Source: Microbacterium hydrothermale (GTDB lineage Bacteria; Actinomycetota; Actinomycetes; Actinomycetales; Microbacteriaceae). From it: DNA of 64,000 nt. The translations under genes were made by a program, and so were the position numbers. This document shows, in pieces, positions 44,232 to 52,011 of the stretch. The DNA lies in the NCBI RefSeq assembly GCF_004854025.1, contig NZ_STGM01000003.1, forward strand, positions 62,001 through 126,000. The letters are read 5' to 3'. Below the pieces are notes generated by a model. The model was not told the DNA's origin. It did not search any database and saw only the letters and a program-made list of their open reading frames with translations. Each line of letters opens with the position of its first letter. Position 1 is the first letter of the stretch.

Positions 44232-44653
44232 CGTTCCAATCCCTCGGTGACCCGCTCGACATCGTCGGGGGTGCCGAAAACTTCCAGTCGGTATAGATGC
44301 GGCACCGCGCACTTGCGCGCGACGATGTCGCCGGCGAGGCAGAAGGCGTCGCCGAAGTTCGTGTTCCCCGCGGAGATGACTCCGCGGATGTTGCGTCGGT
44401 TGCGTTCCTCGTTGAGGAAGCGGATGACCTGCTTGGGGACCGCGCCCTTCTCGACGCCCCGGCCGGCACCCCCGCCATAGGTGGGGGTGACCAGCACGAA
44501 GGGCTCGTCGATGTGGAGGGGCGGATCGGTCGGCCGCAGCGGGATGCGCACGGCCCGCTTGCCGAGCTTCTCGATGAAACGCGCGGTGTTGCCCGACACG
44601 CTCGAGAAGTAGACCAGCAGAGGGGCCTCGGTCGCCGACACGACAGCGCTCAT
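44213..44653 (-). CDS. nrdI: Flavodoxin-like NrdI, assembly factor for class Ib RNR
   Basis: The 146-residue flavodoxin-like protein has the FMN phosphate loop [17 protein letters not shown] and the loops [15 protein letters not shown] and [16 protein letters not shown], which contact the isoalloxazine ring. NrdI supplies the oxidant that converts the Mn(II)2 form of NrdF to the active Mn(III)2-tyrosyl radical. It lies between nrdH and nrdE in the standard nrdHIEF order and overlaps nrdE by 19 bp, so its translation is coupled. The gap to nrdH is 28 bp. Confidence 0.96.
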
Positions 44654-44681
44654 GACGGGGGTCTGAGAGCCTGTCGCCGGA

Positions 44682-44915
44682 TCAGGCGAGGCGCGACGCG
44701 AGCTCGTCGATCTTGTCGGGACGGAAGCCCGACCAGTGGTCCTCGTCGGTGATGACGACGGGGGCCTGCAGGTACCCGAGCGACTTGACCTGCTCGAGCG
44801 CCGACGGGTCTTCGGACAGGTCGAGCACGTTGTACTCGATGCCCTTCGAGTCGAGTGCGCGGTAGGTCGCGGTGCACTGGACGCAGGACGGCTTGGTGTA
44901 GACCGTGATCGCCAT
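44682..44915 (-). CDS. nrdH: Glutaredoxin-like NrdH
   Basis: The 77-residue thioredoxin-fold protein has the active site [19 protein letters not shown] and the NrdH-specific C-terminal [17 protein letters not shown]. It passes electrons from thioredoxin reductase to the C-terminal Cys pair of NrdE. It is the first gene of nrdHIEF. The ATG at 44915 is preceded by a GGGGAGAGAGAG ribosome-binding region. A TAGTAT hexamer (44982-44977 on the minus strand) is the probable -10, giving a leader of about 55 nt. A group of DnaA-box-like sites lies further upstream. Confidence 0.96.
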   Translation of the reverse strand: MAITVYTKPSCVQCTATYRALDSKGIEYNVLDLSEDPSALEQVKSLGYLQAPVVITDEDHWSGFRPDKIDELASRLA

Positions 44916-44976
44916 GTCGTTCTCTCTCTCCCCTGGAAAATCGTCGTCCGGGCGGGCAGGGCTCGCCGGGACCTCA

Positions 44977-44982
44977 ATACTA
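44977..44982 (-). promoter_or_regulatory. Probable -10 of nrdHIEF promoter
   Basis: TAGTAT read on the minus strand, preceded directly by TG, fits an extended -10. No good -35 is visible at 16-19 nt. NrdR repression is expected for such operons, but I could not identify a confident NrdR box. Confidence 0.5.
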
Positions 44983-45038
44983 CATATGGGGACGGACATC
45001 GGGAGTAACCACAAGGGGTAGTAGTTACATCCGTGTGA

Positions 45039-45168
45039 TTTTCCACCGTCTCTCCCCATGTACAACACAGGTTGTCCACGATTCCATCCACAGATCGACC
45101 CCCTTCCCGGATGTCGTTAACAGGCGCGATTCCGCGGTTGTCGTCGCGGTCGAGCCCATCTGTCCACA
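45039..45168. promoter_or_regulatory. Cluster of four DnaA-box-like 9-mers upstream of nrdHIEF
   Basis: TTTTCCACC (45039-45047), TTGTCCACG (45072-45080), CCATCCACA (45084-45092) and CTGTCCACA (45160-45168) all lie on the plus strand. Compared with TTGTCCACA/TTATCCACA they match at 7-8 of 9 positions. They fall within 130 bp in the long nrd/MFS gap. Confidence 0.5.
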
Positions 45169-45271
45169 GACCGGACGCTAGACGGGGGTTCCGACATTGC
45201 ACAGGCGGTGGAATTCGTCCTCCGGCGTGTCGCGGCGTGTCGCCGACCGGGCGCACCGTCCGCCCCGTCGA

Positions 45272-45343
45272 GATCACGCGATCGGCGCGAGAACACCGCA
45301 TCCGCCGCCCACCCACCGTGTGATCTCGCGCCGATCGTGTGAC
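45272..45343. repeat. Long palindromic element in the nrd/MFS gap
   Basis: GATCACGCGATCGGCGCGAGA (from 45272) pairs with TCTCGCGCCGATCGTGTGAC (45324-45343) over 20 bp with few mismatches. The loop is about 31 nt. It has no associated gene and looks like a small dispersed palindromic repeat. The whole 44916-45480 gap contains no credible coding sequence. Confidence 0.65.
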
Positions 45344-45480
45344 CTCGCGGCATCCGCTCCCCGACCGCGGCACGGCGCAGCGCGGCACGGCGCAGCGCGC
45401 CGCGGCATCCGCGTCGGACCGGCCCCGGCACGACACCGCCCGTCGGCACGGATGTGGGAGGTCGGCTGTAACGTTGACCG

Positions 45481-46686
45481 GTGGCCGGCTACCGCGAACT
45501 CCTTCGAACCCCTGGCGTGGGGCGCATCATCGCCGCGCAGCTGACCGCGCGCTTCCCCAACGGGATGACGAGCCTCGCCGTTCTCCTGCACATCGAGCAC
45601 GTCACGGGTTCGTACGGCGCCGCGGGCCTCGTGCTGGCCGCCACGAGCATCGGACAGGCCGTGGCGGGTCCCGTCACGAGCCGCTGGATGGGCCGCTGGG
45701 GCATGCGCCGGGTACTGACCGTCACGCTCCTGGTGTGCGCGGCGGCGATCGCGACCCTCGCGCTGATCGAGATGCCCCTGCCGCTGTACATGACCCTCGG
45801 TCTCGTCGCCGGACTCTCGACCCCGCCGATCCAGTCGGCGGTGCGCACCATCTACCCCAAGATGGTCAACTCGAAGCAGCTGACCCCGCTGTACTCCCTC
45901 GACGCCTCCCTGCAGGAGATCATCTGGGTGCTCGCGCCGGTGCTCATCACGCTCGTCGCGACGCAGGTCGGCACGGTCCCCGGGCTGCTGCTGGTGGTCG
46001 TCATCCTGCTCGGCGGCGGTGCGTGGTTCATCCTCAGCCCCGAGGTCGGTCGCGTGCGCATCCCGCGCAGCCGCCGCGGCCTGGGGCGCGTGCTCACGAA
46101 GCCGCCGGTCATCCTCGCCACCGCCACCGGGTTCCTTCTCATCGGCGCGTGCGCCGCGGTCGAGGCCGGTGTCGTCGCCACCTTCGACCACGGCGGTCTC
46201 GAGGCCGGCCTGATCCTGGCGGTCTTCGCGGTGGGCAGCCTGGCCGGCGGGCTCTCGTTCGGTCACATCCCGATCGGCCCGTGGGCCATGGCGCGCCGTC
46301 TCGCGATCGTCGCCCTCGGCCTCTCCCTCACGATCGTCTCCCTCAACGCGTGGTGGCTGGGGGCGACCCTGCTCGTCGCGGGCGCCGGCATCGCGCCCGC
46401 CCTCGCCGTGATGTTCGCGATGACCTCCGCGAGCGTCCGCTTCAGCGAGACCGCCGAGGCCTACGGCTGGATCAGCACGGGCCAGCTCATCGGCGCCGCC
46501 GCGGGGTCGGCCGTCGCGGGGTTCCTCGTCGACGGCATCGGCCCCACCGGCGCGTACATCGCCGCCGCGGCGTTCGCCGTGGCCGGCTTCGTCGTCGCCG
46601 CGGTGTTCGTGCGCGGCTTCCCCGACCTGCGCCACCGCGACTCGAGCCCGATCCCCGACACCGAACCCGTCGAGACGATCACCTGA
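45481..46686 (+). CDS. MFS family transporter
   Basis: The 401-residue protein has the twelve-helix major facilitator pattern. [30 protein letters not shown] is the first helix region, and [28 protein letters not shown] carries the conserved G-x-x-x-D/R-R-x-G-x-R-R loop between helices 2 and 3. The second half begins [27 protein letters not shown]. The C-terminal segment [44 protein letters not shown] resembles drug or sugar exporters of actinobacteria. The GTG at 45481 follows TAACGT (45469-45474) by 6 nt, so it is probably leaderless. A terminator hairpin follows the stop. The substrate is unknown. Confidence 0.9.
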   Translation: MAGYRELLRTPGVGRIIAAQLTARFPNGMTSLAVLLHIEHVTGSYGAAGLVLAATSIGQAVAGPVTSRWMGRWGMRRVLTVTLLVCAAAIATLALIEMPLPLYMTLGLVAGLSTPPIQSAVRTIYPKMVNSKQLTPLYSLDASLQEIIWVLAPVLITLVATQVGTVPGLLLVVVILLGGGAWFILSPEVGRVRIPRSRRGLGRVLTKPPVILATATGFLLIGACAAVEAGVVATFDHGGLEAGLILAVFAVGSLAGGLSFGHIPIGPWAMARRLAIVALGLSLTIVSLNAWWLGATLLVAGAGIAPALAVMFAMTSASVRFSETAEAYGWISTGQLIGAAAGSAVAGFLVDGIGPTGAYIAAAAFAVAGFVVAAVFVRGFPDLRHRDSSPIPDTEPVETIT

Positions 46687-46687
46687 C

Positions 46688-46712
46688 CGGATGCCGGGCA
46701 CCCCGGCATCCG
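46688..46712 (+). terminator. Terminator of the MFS gene
   Basis: An 11-bp perfect stem CGGATGCCGGG/CCCGGCATCCG with a 3-nt loop begins 1 nt after the stop codon. Confidence 0.72.
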
Positions 46713-46774
46713 CTCCCCTTCCGGCCCGTACGCTCCGAGGACGCGTGTCCCGGCGCCGCGGCGCCGGTTCCCGC

Positions 46775-47179
46775 TCAGTGCGTCCGGCGCAGCAGCTCCA
46801 GCACGGCGAGCGCGTAGGCGTCCTCGGGCGAGGGGTGGTCGAAGACGAGGGTCGATCCGCCGACCGAGATCTCGACCTCGTACGTGTCCGAGAGCCGGCG
46901 CAGCGAGCGGAAGGTCGAGCGCAGCATCTCGCGCAACTGCAGCTCCGACGGCAGCCACAGCGCTTCCTCGGTCGCGACCGAGTCCAACGCCCACTCGGTG
47001 GTGCCGTTGAACGCGAGGATGCGTCCGGTCGGATAATCCCGAGGCTCGACGGTCATGTCGCTGACGGTGAACACGTCGGCCTCGAACTCGGGCTCGTCGA
47101 GCTGGAACCGGTCGCCGGAACGCGGATGCCACACCAGACCCGCCTCGCGCAGGGCCAGGGCCATCTCGGTCGAGATCAT
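46775..47179 (-). CDS. Conserved actinobacterial hypothetical protein
   Basis: The 134-residue protein reads MISTEMALALREAGLVWHPRSGDRF, then EADVFTVSDMTVEPRDYPTGRILAFNGTTEWALDSV, ALWLPSELQLREMLRSTFRSLRRL and VGGSTLVFDHPSPEDAYALAVLELLRRT. It is familiar to me as a widespread actinobacterial protein without an established role; some databases label relatives as pilus proteins without clear support. There is no signal peptide or membrane helix. The ATG at 47179 (an in-frame ATG lies 9 nt upstream) is placed 7 nt after a CAGAAT hexamer. The same hexamer serves the divergent acyl-CoA dehydrogenase in a perfect inverted repeat. Confidence 0.8.
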   Translation of the reverse strand: MISTEMALALREAGLVWHPRSGDRFQLDEPEFEADVFTVSDMTVEPRDYPTGRILAFNGTTEWALDSVATEEALWLPSELQLREMLRSTFRSLRRLSDTYEVEISVGGSTLVFDHPSPEDAYALAVLELLRRTH

Positions 47180-47275
47180 GGCATCCATTCTGGGGGCGAT
47201 CGACGGGCGGGGCGTCGCCGCCGCGGCAGGCGCACGGCCGCGATGTCGGTGGGCACGAGCAGAATGGATGCCATG
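47177..47275. promoter_or_regulatory. Symmetrical bidirectional promoter; PafBC-type element on the plus side
   Basis: CATGGCATCCATTCTG (47177-47192) and CAGAATGGATGCCATG (47260-47275) are exact 16-bp reverse complements containing each start codon and its CAGAAT -10. On the plus strand TGTCGGTG (47244-47251) lies exactly 8 nt before CAGAAT (47260-47265), the RecA-NDp pattern. The minus side lacks that element. Confidence 0.72.
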
Positions 47276-48436
47276 ACCTCGTTCGATCCGGCTCGGTACC
47301 TGCCCGACGATCTGCTCGCGCGCATCCGCGAGCGCGCGGTGGTGCACGACCGCGAGAACACGTTCCCGCACGACGACCTCGACGACCTGCGTGCGGCGGG
47401 GTACCTCGGCATCCTCGTCCCGACGGAGCAGGGCGGAGCGGGGTTGAGCCTGGCCCAGGCCTCGGTGCTGCAGCAGCGCCTGGCCGGAGCCGCGCCCGCG
47501 ACCGCGCTCGCTATCAACATGCATCTCGTGTGGACGGGCGTGGCCAAGGTGCTCCACGACCGCGGCATCGACGACCTCGCGTTCGTCGCGCAGGGCGCTG
47601 CCGCCGGCGAGGTCTTCGCGTTCGGCATCAGCGAGGCCGGCAACGACCTCGTGCTGTTCGGCAGCGACACCACCGCCGAGCCCGACGGCGAGGGCGGGTA
47701 CCGGTTCACGGGCACGAAGATCTTCACCTCCCTCTCCCCCGCGTGGGACCACCTCGGCGTGCACGGGCTCGACAGCACCTCCGCCGACGGGCCCAAGATG
47801 GTGTTCGCGTTCCTCGACCGCGACGACGACGCCGTCGTCGCGCGCGACGACTGGGACACCCTCGGCATGCGCGGGACGCAGAGCCGCACCACCGAGCTGC
47901 GCGGGGCGCACGCACCCGCGCATCGCGTGGTGCGGCGGCTCGACCCGGGCCCGCAGCCCGACGCGCTGGTGTTCGGGATCTTCGCGGTGTTCGAGATCCT
48001 GCTCGCCTCGGTCTACACCGGCATCGCCCGCCGCGCCCTCGATCTCGCGGTCGAGGCCGCGACCGTGCGTCGGTCGAAGAAGACGGGCGCCGTCTACGCC
48101 GACGATCCCGACATCCGCCGCCGTGTGGCGGGCATGGTGCTCGCCTACGACGCCCTTCCTCCGCAGCTCGCCGTGCTCTCGCACGACGTCGACACCCTGG
48201 TCGACCACGGGGGACGCTGGTTCTCGCTGCTGGCCGGGGTCAAGCACCGCGCGGTGACGACGGCCAAGTCCGTGGTCGACGACGCCATCCTGGTGGGCGG
48301 AGGCTCGTCCTACTTCTCCCGCACCGAGCTGAGCCGGCTGTACCGCGACGTGCTGGCCGGCATGTTCCACCCCTCCGACCCGGAGTCCGCGCACGCGACG
48401 GCCGCTGCCGCCTGGCTCGGTCCGGTGACGAGCTGA
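47273..48436 (+). CDS. Acyl-CoA dehydrogenase family protein
   Basis: The 387-residue flavoprotein follows the acyl-CoA dehydrogenase fold. FPHDDLDDLRAAGYLGILVPTEQGGAGLSLAQASVLQQRLA is the N-terminal helical domain, FGISEAGNDLVLFGSDTTAEPDGEGGYRFTGTKIFTSLSPAWDHLGVHG the middle beta domain with the FAD-contacting region, and the C-terminal helical domain includes GIARRALDLAVEAA and LVGGGSSYF. The usual catalytic Glu region is not obvious, so it may belong to the monooxygenase-like or acyl-ACP-related subgroup. The ATG at 47273 (or 47264) lies at a CAGAAT -10 preceded by TGTCGGTG, suggesting a leaderless, possibly damage-inducible transcript. Its stop overlaps the DUF445 start by one base. Confidence 0.85.
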   Translation: MTSFDPARYLPDDLLARIRERAVVHDRENTFPHDDLDDLRAAGYLGILVPTEQGGAGLSLAQASVLQQRLAGAAPATALAINMHLVWTGVAKVLHDRGIDDLAFVAQGAAAGEVFAFGISEAGNDLVLFGSDTTAEPDGEGGYRFTGTKIFTSLSPAWDHLGVHGLDSTSADGPKMVFAFLDRDDDAVVARDDWDTLGMRGTQSRTTELRGAHAPAHRVVRRLDPGPQPDALVFGIFAVFEILLASVYTGIARRALDLAVEAATVRRSKKTGAVYADDPDIRRRVAGMVLAYDALPPQLAVLSHDVDTLVDHGGRWFSLLAGVKHRAVTTAKSVVDDAILVGGGSSYFSRTELSRLYRDVLAGMFHPSDPESAHATAAAAWLGPVTS

Positions 48437-49710
48437 TGGCCCGCACGCCCACGGCCGCGCTGAGCCCGGCCGATCAGGAGCGGCGCCGCGCCCTGCGCAT
48501 CATGAAGGGCGTGGCCCTCGGCGCGCTCCTCGCGATGGCCCTCGTCTTCGCCGTCTCGTTCCCGCTGCAGCGAGAGGTCGAGTGGCTGCAGTACGTCCGC
48601 GCCGCGGCCGAGGGCGGCATGGTGGGGGCGCTCGCCGACTGGTTCGCGGTGACCGCCCTGTTCCGGCATCCGCTCGGCCTGCCCATTCCGCACACCGCGA
48701 TCATCCCGCGCCGCAAAGACGAGATCGGCCGCCAGTTGGGCGAGTTCGTCGAGACCAACTTCCTCGAGGGCGACGTGGTGCGCGCCAAGCTCGAGTCGAC
48801 CCCGCTGTCGGCGCGAGCCGGGGCGTGGCTGGCCGATCCCCCGCACGCCGAACGCGTCGCCGCGGAGGGCGCCACGCTCGCGACGAGCGTGCTCACCGCC
48901 CTCGACGACGACGACGTGCAGGGCCTGATCGAAGACCTCGCGCGCGAGCACCTGCTCTCCCCCGACTGGGGTCCGTCGATCGGCGGGTGGTTGCAGCGCG
49001 TGGTGGGCTCCGGAGCGCACCACGGCGCGGTCGATCTCGCGCTCGACAACATCGCCGTCTGGCTCGGCAACAACCGCGACACCTTCCAGGGACTGGTCTC
49101 GCGCCGTCTGCCCTCGTGGGTGCCGAGCATGGCGGCTCGCCTCGTCGACGACACGGTCTATCGCGAAGCGGTGCAGTTCGTCGACGCCGTGCGCGCCGAT
49201 CCCCGGCATCAGGCGCGCGGCGCGATCGACGGCTATCTCGCCCGCCTCGCCGACAACCTGCAGCACGACCCGGCCACGATGGTGCGGCTCGAAGAGGCCA
49301 AGGCCGCCGTCTTCGACAGCCCGCGCGTGCGCCAGCTGGCCGCCGACGCCTGGAACACGGCCAAGGCCGGGCTGCTGCGCTCGCTCGCCGACCCCGACAG
49401 CGCCCTGCGCCGCCGCGCGGCCGCCGCGCTGGCCGAGGTGGGCGAGCGCCTGCAGCACGACGAGACGCTTCAGAAGCGGGTCGACGGCTGGGTCACCGAT
49501 GCGGCCGTGTTCGTCGTCGGCCGCTACCGTCACGACATCGCCTCGATCATCACCGACACCGTGGAACGGTGGGATGCCGAGGAGACGACCGAGAAGATCG
49601 AGCTCATGGTTGGCCGCGACCTGCAGTACATCCGCCTGAACGGCACAATCGTGGGGGCGCTGGCGGGACTCGTGATCTTCACGGTCGCGCATTTCGCCTG
49701 GGGCTCGTGA
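48436..49710 (+). CDS. DUF445 family membrane-associated protein
   Basis: The 424-residue protein has one membrane helix near the start (GVALGALLAMALVFAVSF), the DUF445 motif AAAEGGMVGALADWFAVTALFRHPLGLPIPHTAIIPRRKDEIGRQLGEFVETNFL, a long helical region of about 300 residues, and a C-terminal hydrophobic helix, YIRLNGTIVGALAGLVIFTVAHFAWG. The family (YjiN-like) is widespread and of unproven function; it spans the membrane at both ends with a cytoplasmic or wall-facing helical body. The ATG is joined to the upstream acyl-CoA dehydrogenase stop (TGATG), so the two are co-translated. Confidence 0.9.
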   Translation: MARTPTAALSPADQERRRALRIMKGVALGALLAMALVFAVSFPLQREVEWLQYVRAAAEGGMVGALADWFAVTALFRHPLGLPIPHTAIIPRRKDEIGRQLGEFVETNFLEGDVVRAKLESTPLSARAGAWLADPPHAERVAAEGATLATSVLTALDDDDVQGLIEDLAREHLLSPDWGPSIGGWLQRVVGSGAHHGAVDLALDNIAVWLGNNRDTFQGLVSRRLPSWVPSMAARLVDDTVYREAVQFVDAVRADPRHQARGAIDGYLARLADNLQHDPATMVRLEEAKAAVFDSPRVRQLAADAWNTAKAGLLRSLADPDSALRRRAAAALAEVGERLQHDETLQKRVDGWVTDAAVFVVGRYRHDIASIITDTVERWDAEETTEKIELMVGRDLQYIRLNGTIVGALAGLVIFTVAHFAWGS

Positions 49711-49787
49711 CGGTCCGTGAACGCACGCGCGGATCGATCCCGCGTCGCACCGCCCGACCACGCGCGACCCTCGGTAGCCTGAGCCTC

Positions 49788-50141
49788 GTGAGCGACGGTT
49801 CGGGGCCGCAGGAGTGCCTCTTCTCCTATGGGACGTTGCAGCTGCCCGACGTGCAGCTCGACACGTTCGGCCGCCTGCTCGAGGGGGCCGAAGATGCGCT
49901 CCCGGGCTTCCGCCTCGAGTGGACCGATGTGGGAGACGAGCGGGTCGCCCAGCTCTCGGGCCTCGACAAGCACCCCATCCTCCGCCGCACCGACGACCCC
50001 CGCGACCGCGTCTTCGGCCGGGTCCTGCGGCTCACCGCCGATGAGCTCGACGCGGCCGACGAGTACGAGGTCGCGCTGTACCGTCGCGCCGCTGTGACGC
50101 TCGCGAGCGGCCTGCGCGCCTGGGTCTACGTGGCCGCATGA
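49788..50141 (+). CDS. Gamma-glutamylcyclotransferase-like (AIG2/GGACT) protein
   Basis: The 117-residue protein begins ECLFSYGTLQLPDVQLDTFGRLLEGAEDALPGFRLEW, the substrate-loop signature (YGTL) of the gamma-glutamylcyclotransferase fold. The expected acidic residue of the family appears in LDAADEYEVALYRRAAVTL. AWVYVAA ends the barrel. Such enzymes release 5-oxoproline from gamma-glutamyl amines or peptides. The GTG at 49788 is 7 nt after TAGCCT (49775-49780), so the transcript should be leaderless. It overlaps hutG by 4 bp and heads the hutG-sixA operon, linking it loosely to glutamate metabolism; the exact substrate is unknown. Confidence 0.85.
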   Translation: MSDGSGPQECLFSYGTLQLPDVQLDTFGRLLEGAEDALPGFRLEWTDVGDERVAQLSGLDKHPILRRTDDPRDRVFGRVLRLTADELDAADEYEVALYRRAAVTLASGLRAWVYVAA

Positions 50142-51175
50142 GCACTCTGTCCGTCGATCCCCTCTGGCCGCGCGCCGGTGACTGGCCCCCGCCGACCGGA
50201 ACCGTGGACGCCGTGCTCCTCGGAGTTCCCGCCTGGCGCACCTCTCTGTCGCCCACCGGAGCCGGTGAGACCCCCGCGGCGGTCCGCGCCGCCCTGCGCC
50301 GTTTCTCGCCCACCCTGATCGGGCCGCCCGCACTCGATCTCACGGAGGTGCTGCGCGTCGCCGACGCGGGCGACGTCGACGAGCCCGACGGTCGCGACGG
50401 AGAGGGGCGCGTGCGTGCGGCGGTCTTGGCGCTCTCCGCGGCCCGACTGATCATCGCCCTCGGCGGCGACAACTCGGCGACCTACGCGGTCGCCCAGGGG
50501 CGCGGCGCGCGCGGGCTGATCACGCTCGATGCACACTTCGACCTGCGCGACGGCGAATCCAACGGGTCGCCCGTGCGACGTCTCATCGCCGACGGCCTGG
50601 ATCCGCGCCGCATCGTGCAGATCGGGATCGCCGACTTCGCCAACTCCGCGGCCTACGCGCGTCGTGCCGCCGAGGCGGGGATCACCGTCATCACCCTCGA
50701 CGAGCTGCGCCGTCGCGGGATCGACGACGTCATCGCGCACGCCCTGCACGTCGCGGGCGGGGGCTCCGATCCCGCGGCCGGCACCCCGACGCCGGCCGCG
50801 ACCACGGGGCACGACGCGGGCACCGCCGCAGCGTCCCGCGCCGACGGCGCCGCCGCGGTCGCCGGACTCCCGGCGGACCCCGAGGCCCTCGCGGCCCCCC
50901 GTTCGATCGACGGAGACCACGGCGGCATCCACCTCGACATCGACGTCGACGTGTGCGACCGCTCCGTCGCCCCCGGGTGTCCCGCGAGCGTCCCGGGCGG
51001 ACTCGCCGCGTGGGAGCTGCGCGCCCTGGTGCGCGGCCTCGCTCGAGACCCCGGTGTGACCAGCGCCGACATCGTCGAGGTGGATGCCACGGCCGACACC
51101 GACGACGGCCGCACGGTGCGACTGGCCGCCCTGTGCGTTCTGGAACTCCTGGCAGGAAAGGCGGAACGACGATGA
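50138..51175 (+). CDS. hutG: Formimidoylglutamase-like arginase-family hydrolase (HutG)
   Basis: The 345-residue ureohydrolase-fold protein should convert N-formimidoyl-glutamate to glutamate and formamide, the last step of histidine breakdown. Metal motifs are LDAHFDLRDGESNGSPVRRLI (DAHxD) and IHLDIDVDVCDRSVAPGCPASVPGGL (DxD). The first motif reads LGGDNSAT, with Asn where most arginases have the metal-binding His of GGDHS. Between about residues 205 and 260 an Ala/Thr/Gly-rich segment appears inserted before the DxD strand. The other hut genes lie 1 kb away on the opposite strand, which supports the role, although another guanidino or formimino substrate is possible. Its stop overlaps sixA. 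Confidence 0.82.
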   Translation: MSTLSVDPLWPRAGDWPPPTGTVDAVLLGVPAWRTSLSPTGAGETPAAVRAALRRFSPTLIGPPALDLTEVLRVADAGDVDEPDGRDGEGRVRAAVLALSAARLIIALGGDNSATYAVAQGRGARGLITLDAHFDLRDGESNGSPVRRLIADGLDPRRIVQIGIADFANSAAYARRAAEAGITVITLDELRRRGIDDVIAHALHVAGGGSDPAAGTPTPAATTGHDAGTAAASRADGAAAVAGLPADPEALAAPRSIDGDHGGIHLDIDVDVCDRSVAPGCPASVPGGLAAWELRALVRGLARDPGVTSADIVEVDATADTDDGRTVRLAALCVLELLAGKAERR

Positions 51176-51636
51176 TCCAACTGGCGCTCGCACGACATGC
51201 GAAGTCGGACTGGGCCGACGAGGGCCTCGACGACCACGATCGCCCGCTGAACGACCGTGGTCGTCGCGACGCCCCGGCCGTGGCCCGCGCGGTGCTGCGT
51301 GCCGGCGTGCGACCCGAGACCATCGTGTCGAGTACGGCGCTGCGCGCGCGCGAGACCGCCGCGGTGTTCGCGCAGACGTTCGACGCCGCCCTGACCGAGC
51401 ACGCCGAGCTCTATCTCGCCGAGCCCGACCGACTGCTGGCGACGGCCCGAGCCGCCGGCGGCGACGAGGTCATGGTCGTCGCGCACGACCCCGGCATGAG
51501 CGCCCTCGTCTCGCGCCTCGCCGATCGCGACGTCCGCATGGTCACGTGCGCCGTCGCCGTCTTCACGTGGAACGACGGCACCTGGGATGACGTGGACGTC
51601 ATCGCCCCCGACGAGTTCGAGCTGTTCACGCCGTAG
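51172..51636 (+). CDS. SixA-like histidine phosphatase family protein
   Basis: The 154-residue protein opens with IQLALARHAKSDWADEGLDDHDRPLNDRGRRDAPAVA, the RH(G/A)-type catalytic His motif of the histidine phosphatase superfamily as found in SixA. VSSTALRARETAAVF has the phosphate-binding Arg, and VMVVAHDPGMSALVSRL the second catalytic His. SixA removes phosphate from phosphohistidine in signalling or PTS proteins; the substrate here is not known. The ATG overlaps the hutG stop in ATGA, so it is the third gene of a coupled operon, although no functional tie to histidine catabolism is evident. Confidence 0.88.
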   Translation: MIQLALARHAKSDWADEGLDDHDRPLNDRGRRDAPAVARAVLRAGVRPETIVSSTALRARETAAVFAQTFDAALTEHAELYLAEPDRLLATARAAGGDEVMVVAHDPGMSALVSRLADRDVRMVTCAVAVFTWNDGTWDDVDVIAPDEFELFTP

Positions 51637-52011
51637 CCCGACGCCGCGCTGAGGGGCGCGCGACCGCCCGAAAAACGACGGCACGCCCTCGGTCGCCCCG
51701 GCCGGACGACCCCCGGAACGGGGCCGCCACGCACCGACGCCCCGGCCGCCATGCTCCCCCGGCCGCACGCGTATTCGAAGCGCGACGACCACCCGCCGCC
51801 CGCGCCGACCCGGCCGCACCGAGACCCCGGGCCCGCCGCGCCGGGCGCGCCGGCCGCGCACAACCTCGACAATCCGCACAACCTCAGCCCCAACCCGTAA
51901 AACCCAGCGGACTTCACGCGAATCACCGACATCCCGCCGACGCCGAAGCACGCCGGAGCACGCCCCCGCCCCGCCCCGCCGTACCCCGCCCCGCCGCGCC
52001 CCGCCGCGACC
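51637..52011. other. 375-bp gap between convergent sixA and hutI
   Basis: It contains an Arg/Ala-type GC-rich stretch, a less GC-rich patch around 51860-51920 (GCACAACCTCGACAATCCGC) and CCCCGCC reiterations near 51960-52010. I see no convincing gene, hairpin terminator or operator in it. Confidence 0.5.

Noticed and set aside
44916..45060. NrdR box upstream of nrdHIEF
   Set aside because: Sequences such as ACTACATATGG are suggestive, but no pair of sites with the expected 16-bp consensus and spacing could be recognised.
45451..45474. TGTGGGAG-N8-TAACGT before the MFS gene as a seventh PafBC-type promoter
   Set aside because: Only about six of eight core bases match and the central C is lost, so it was left out of the regulon.
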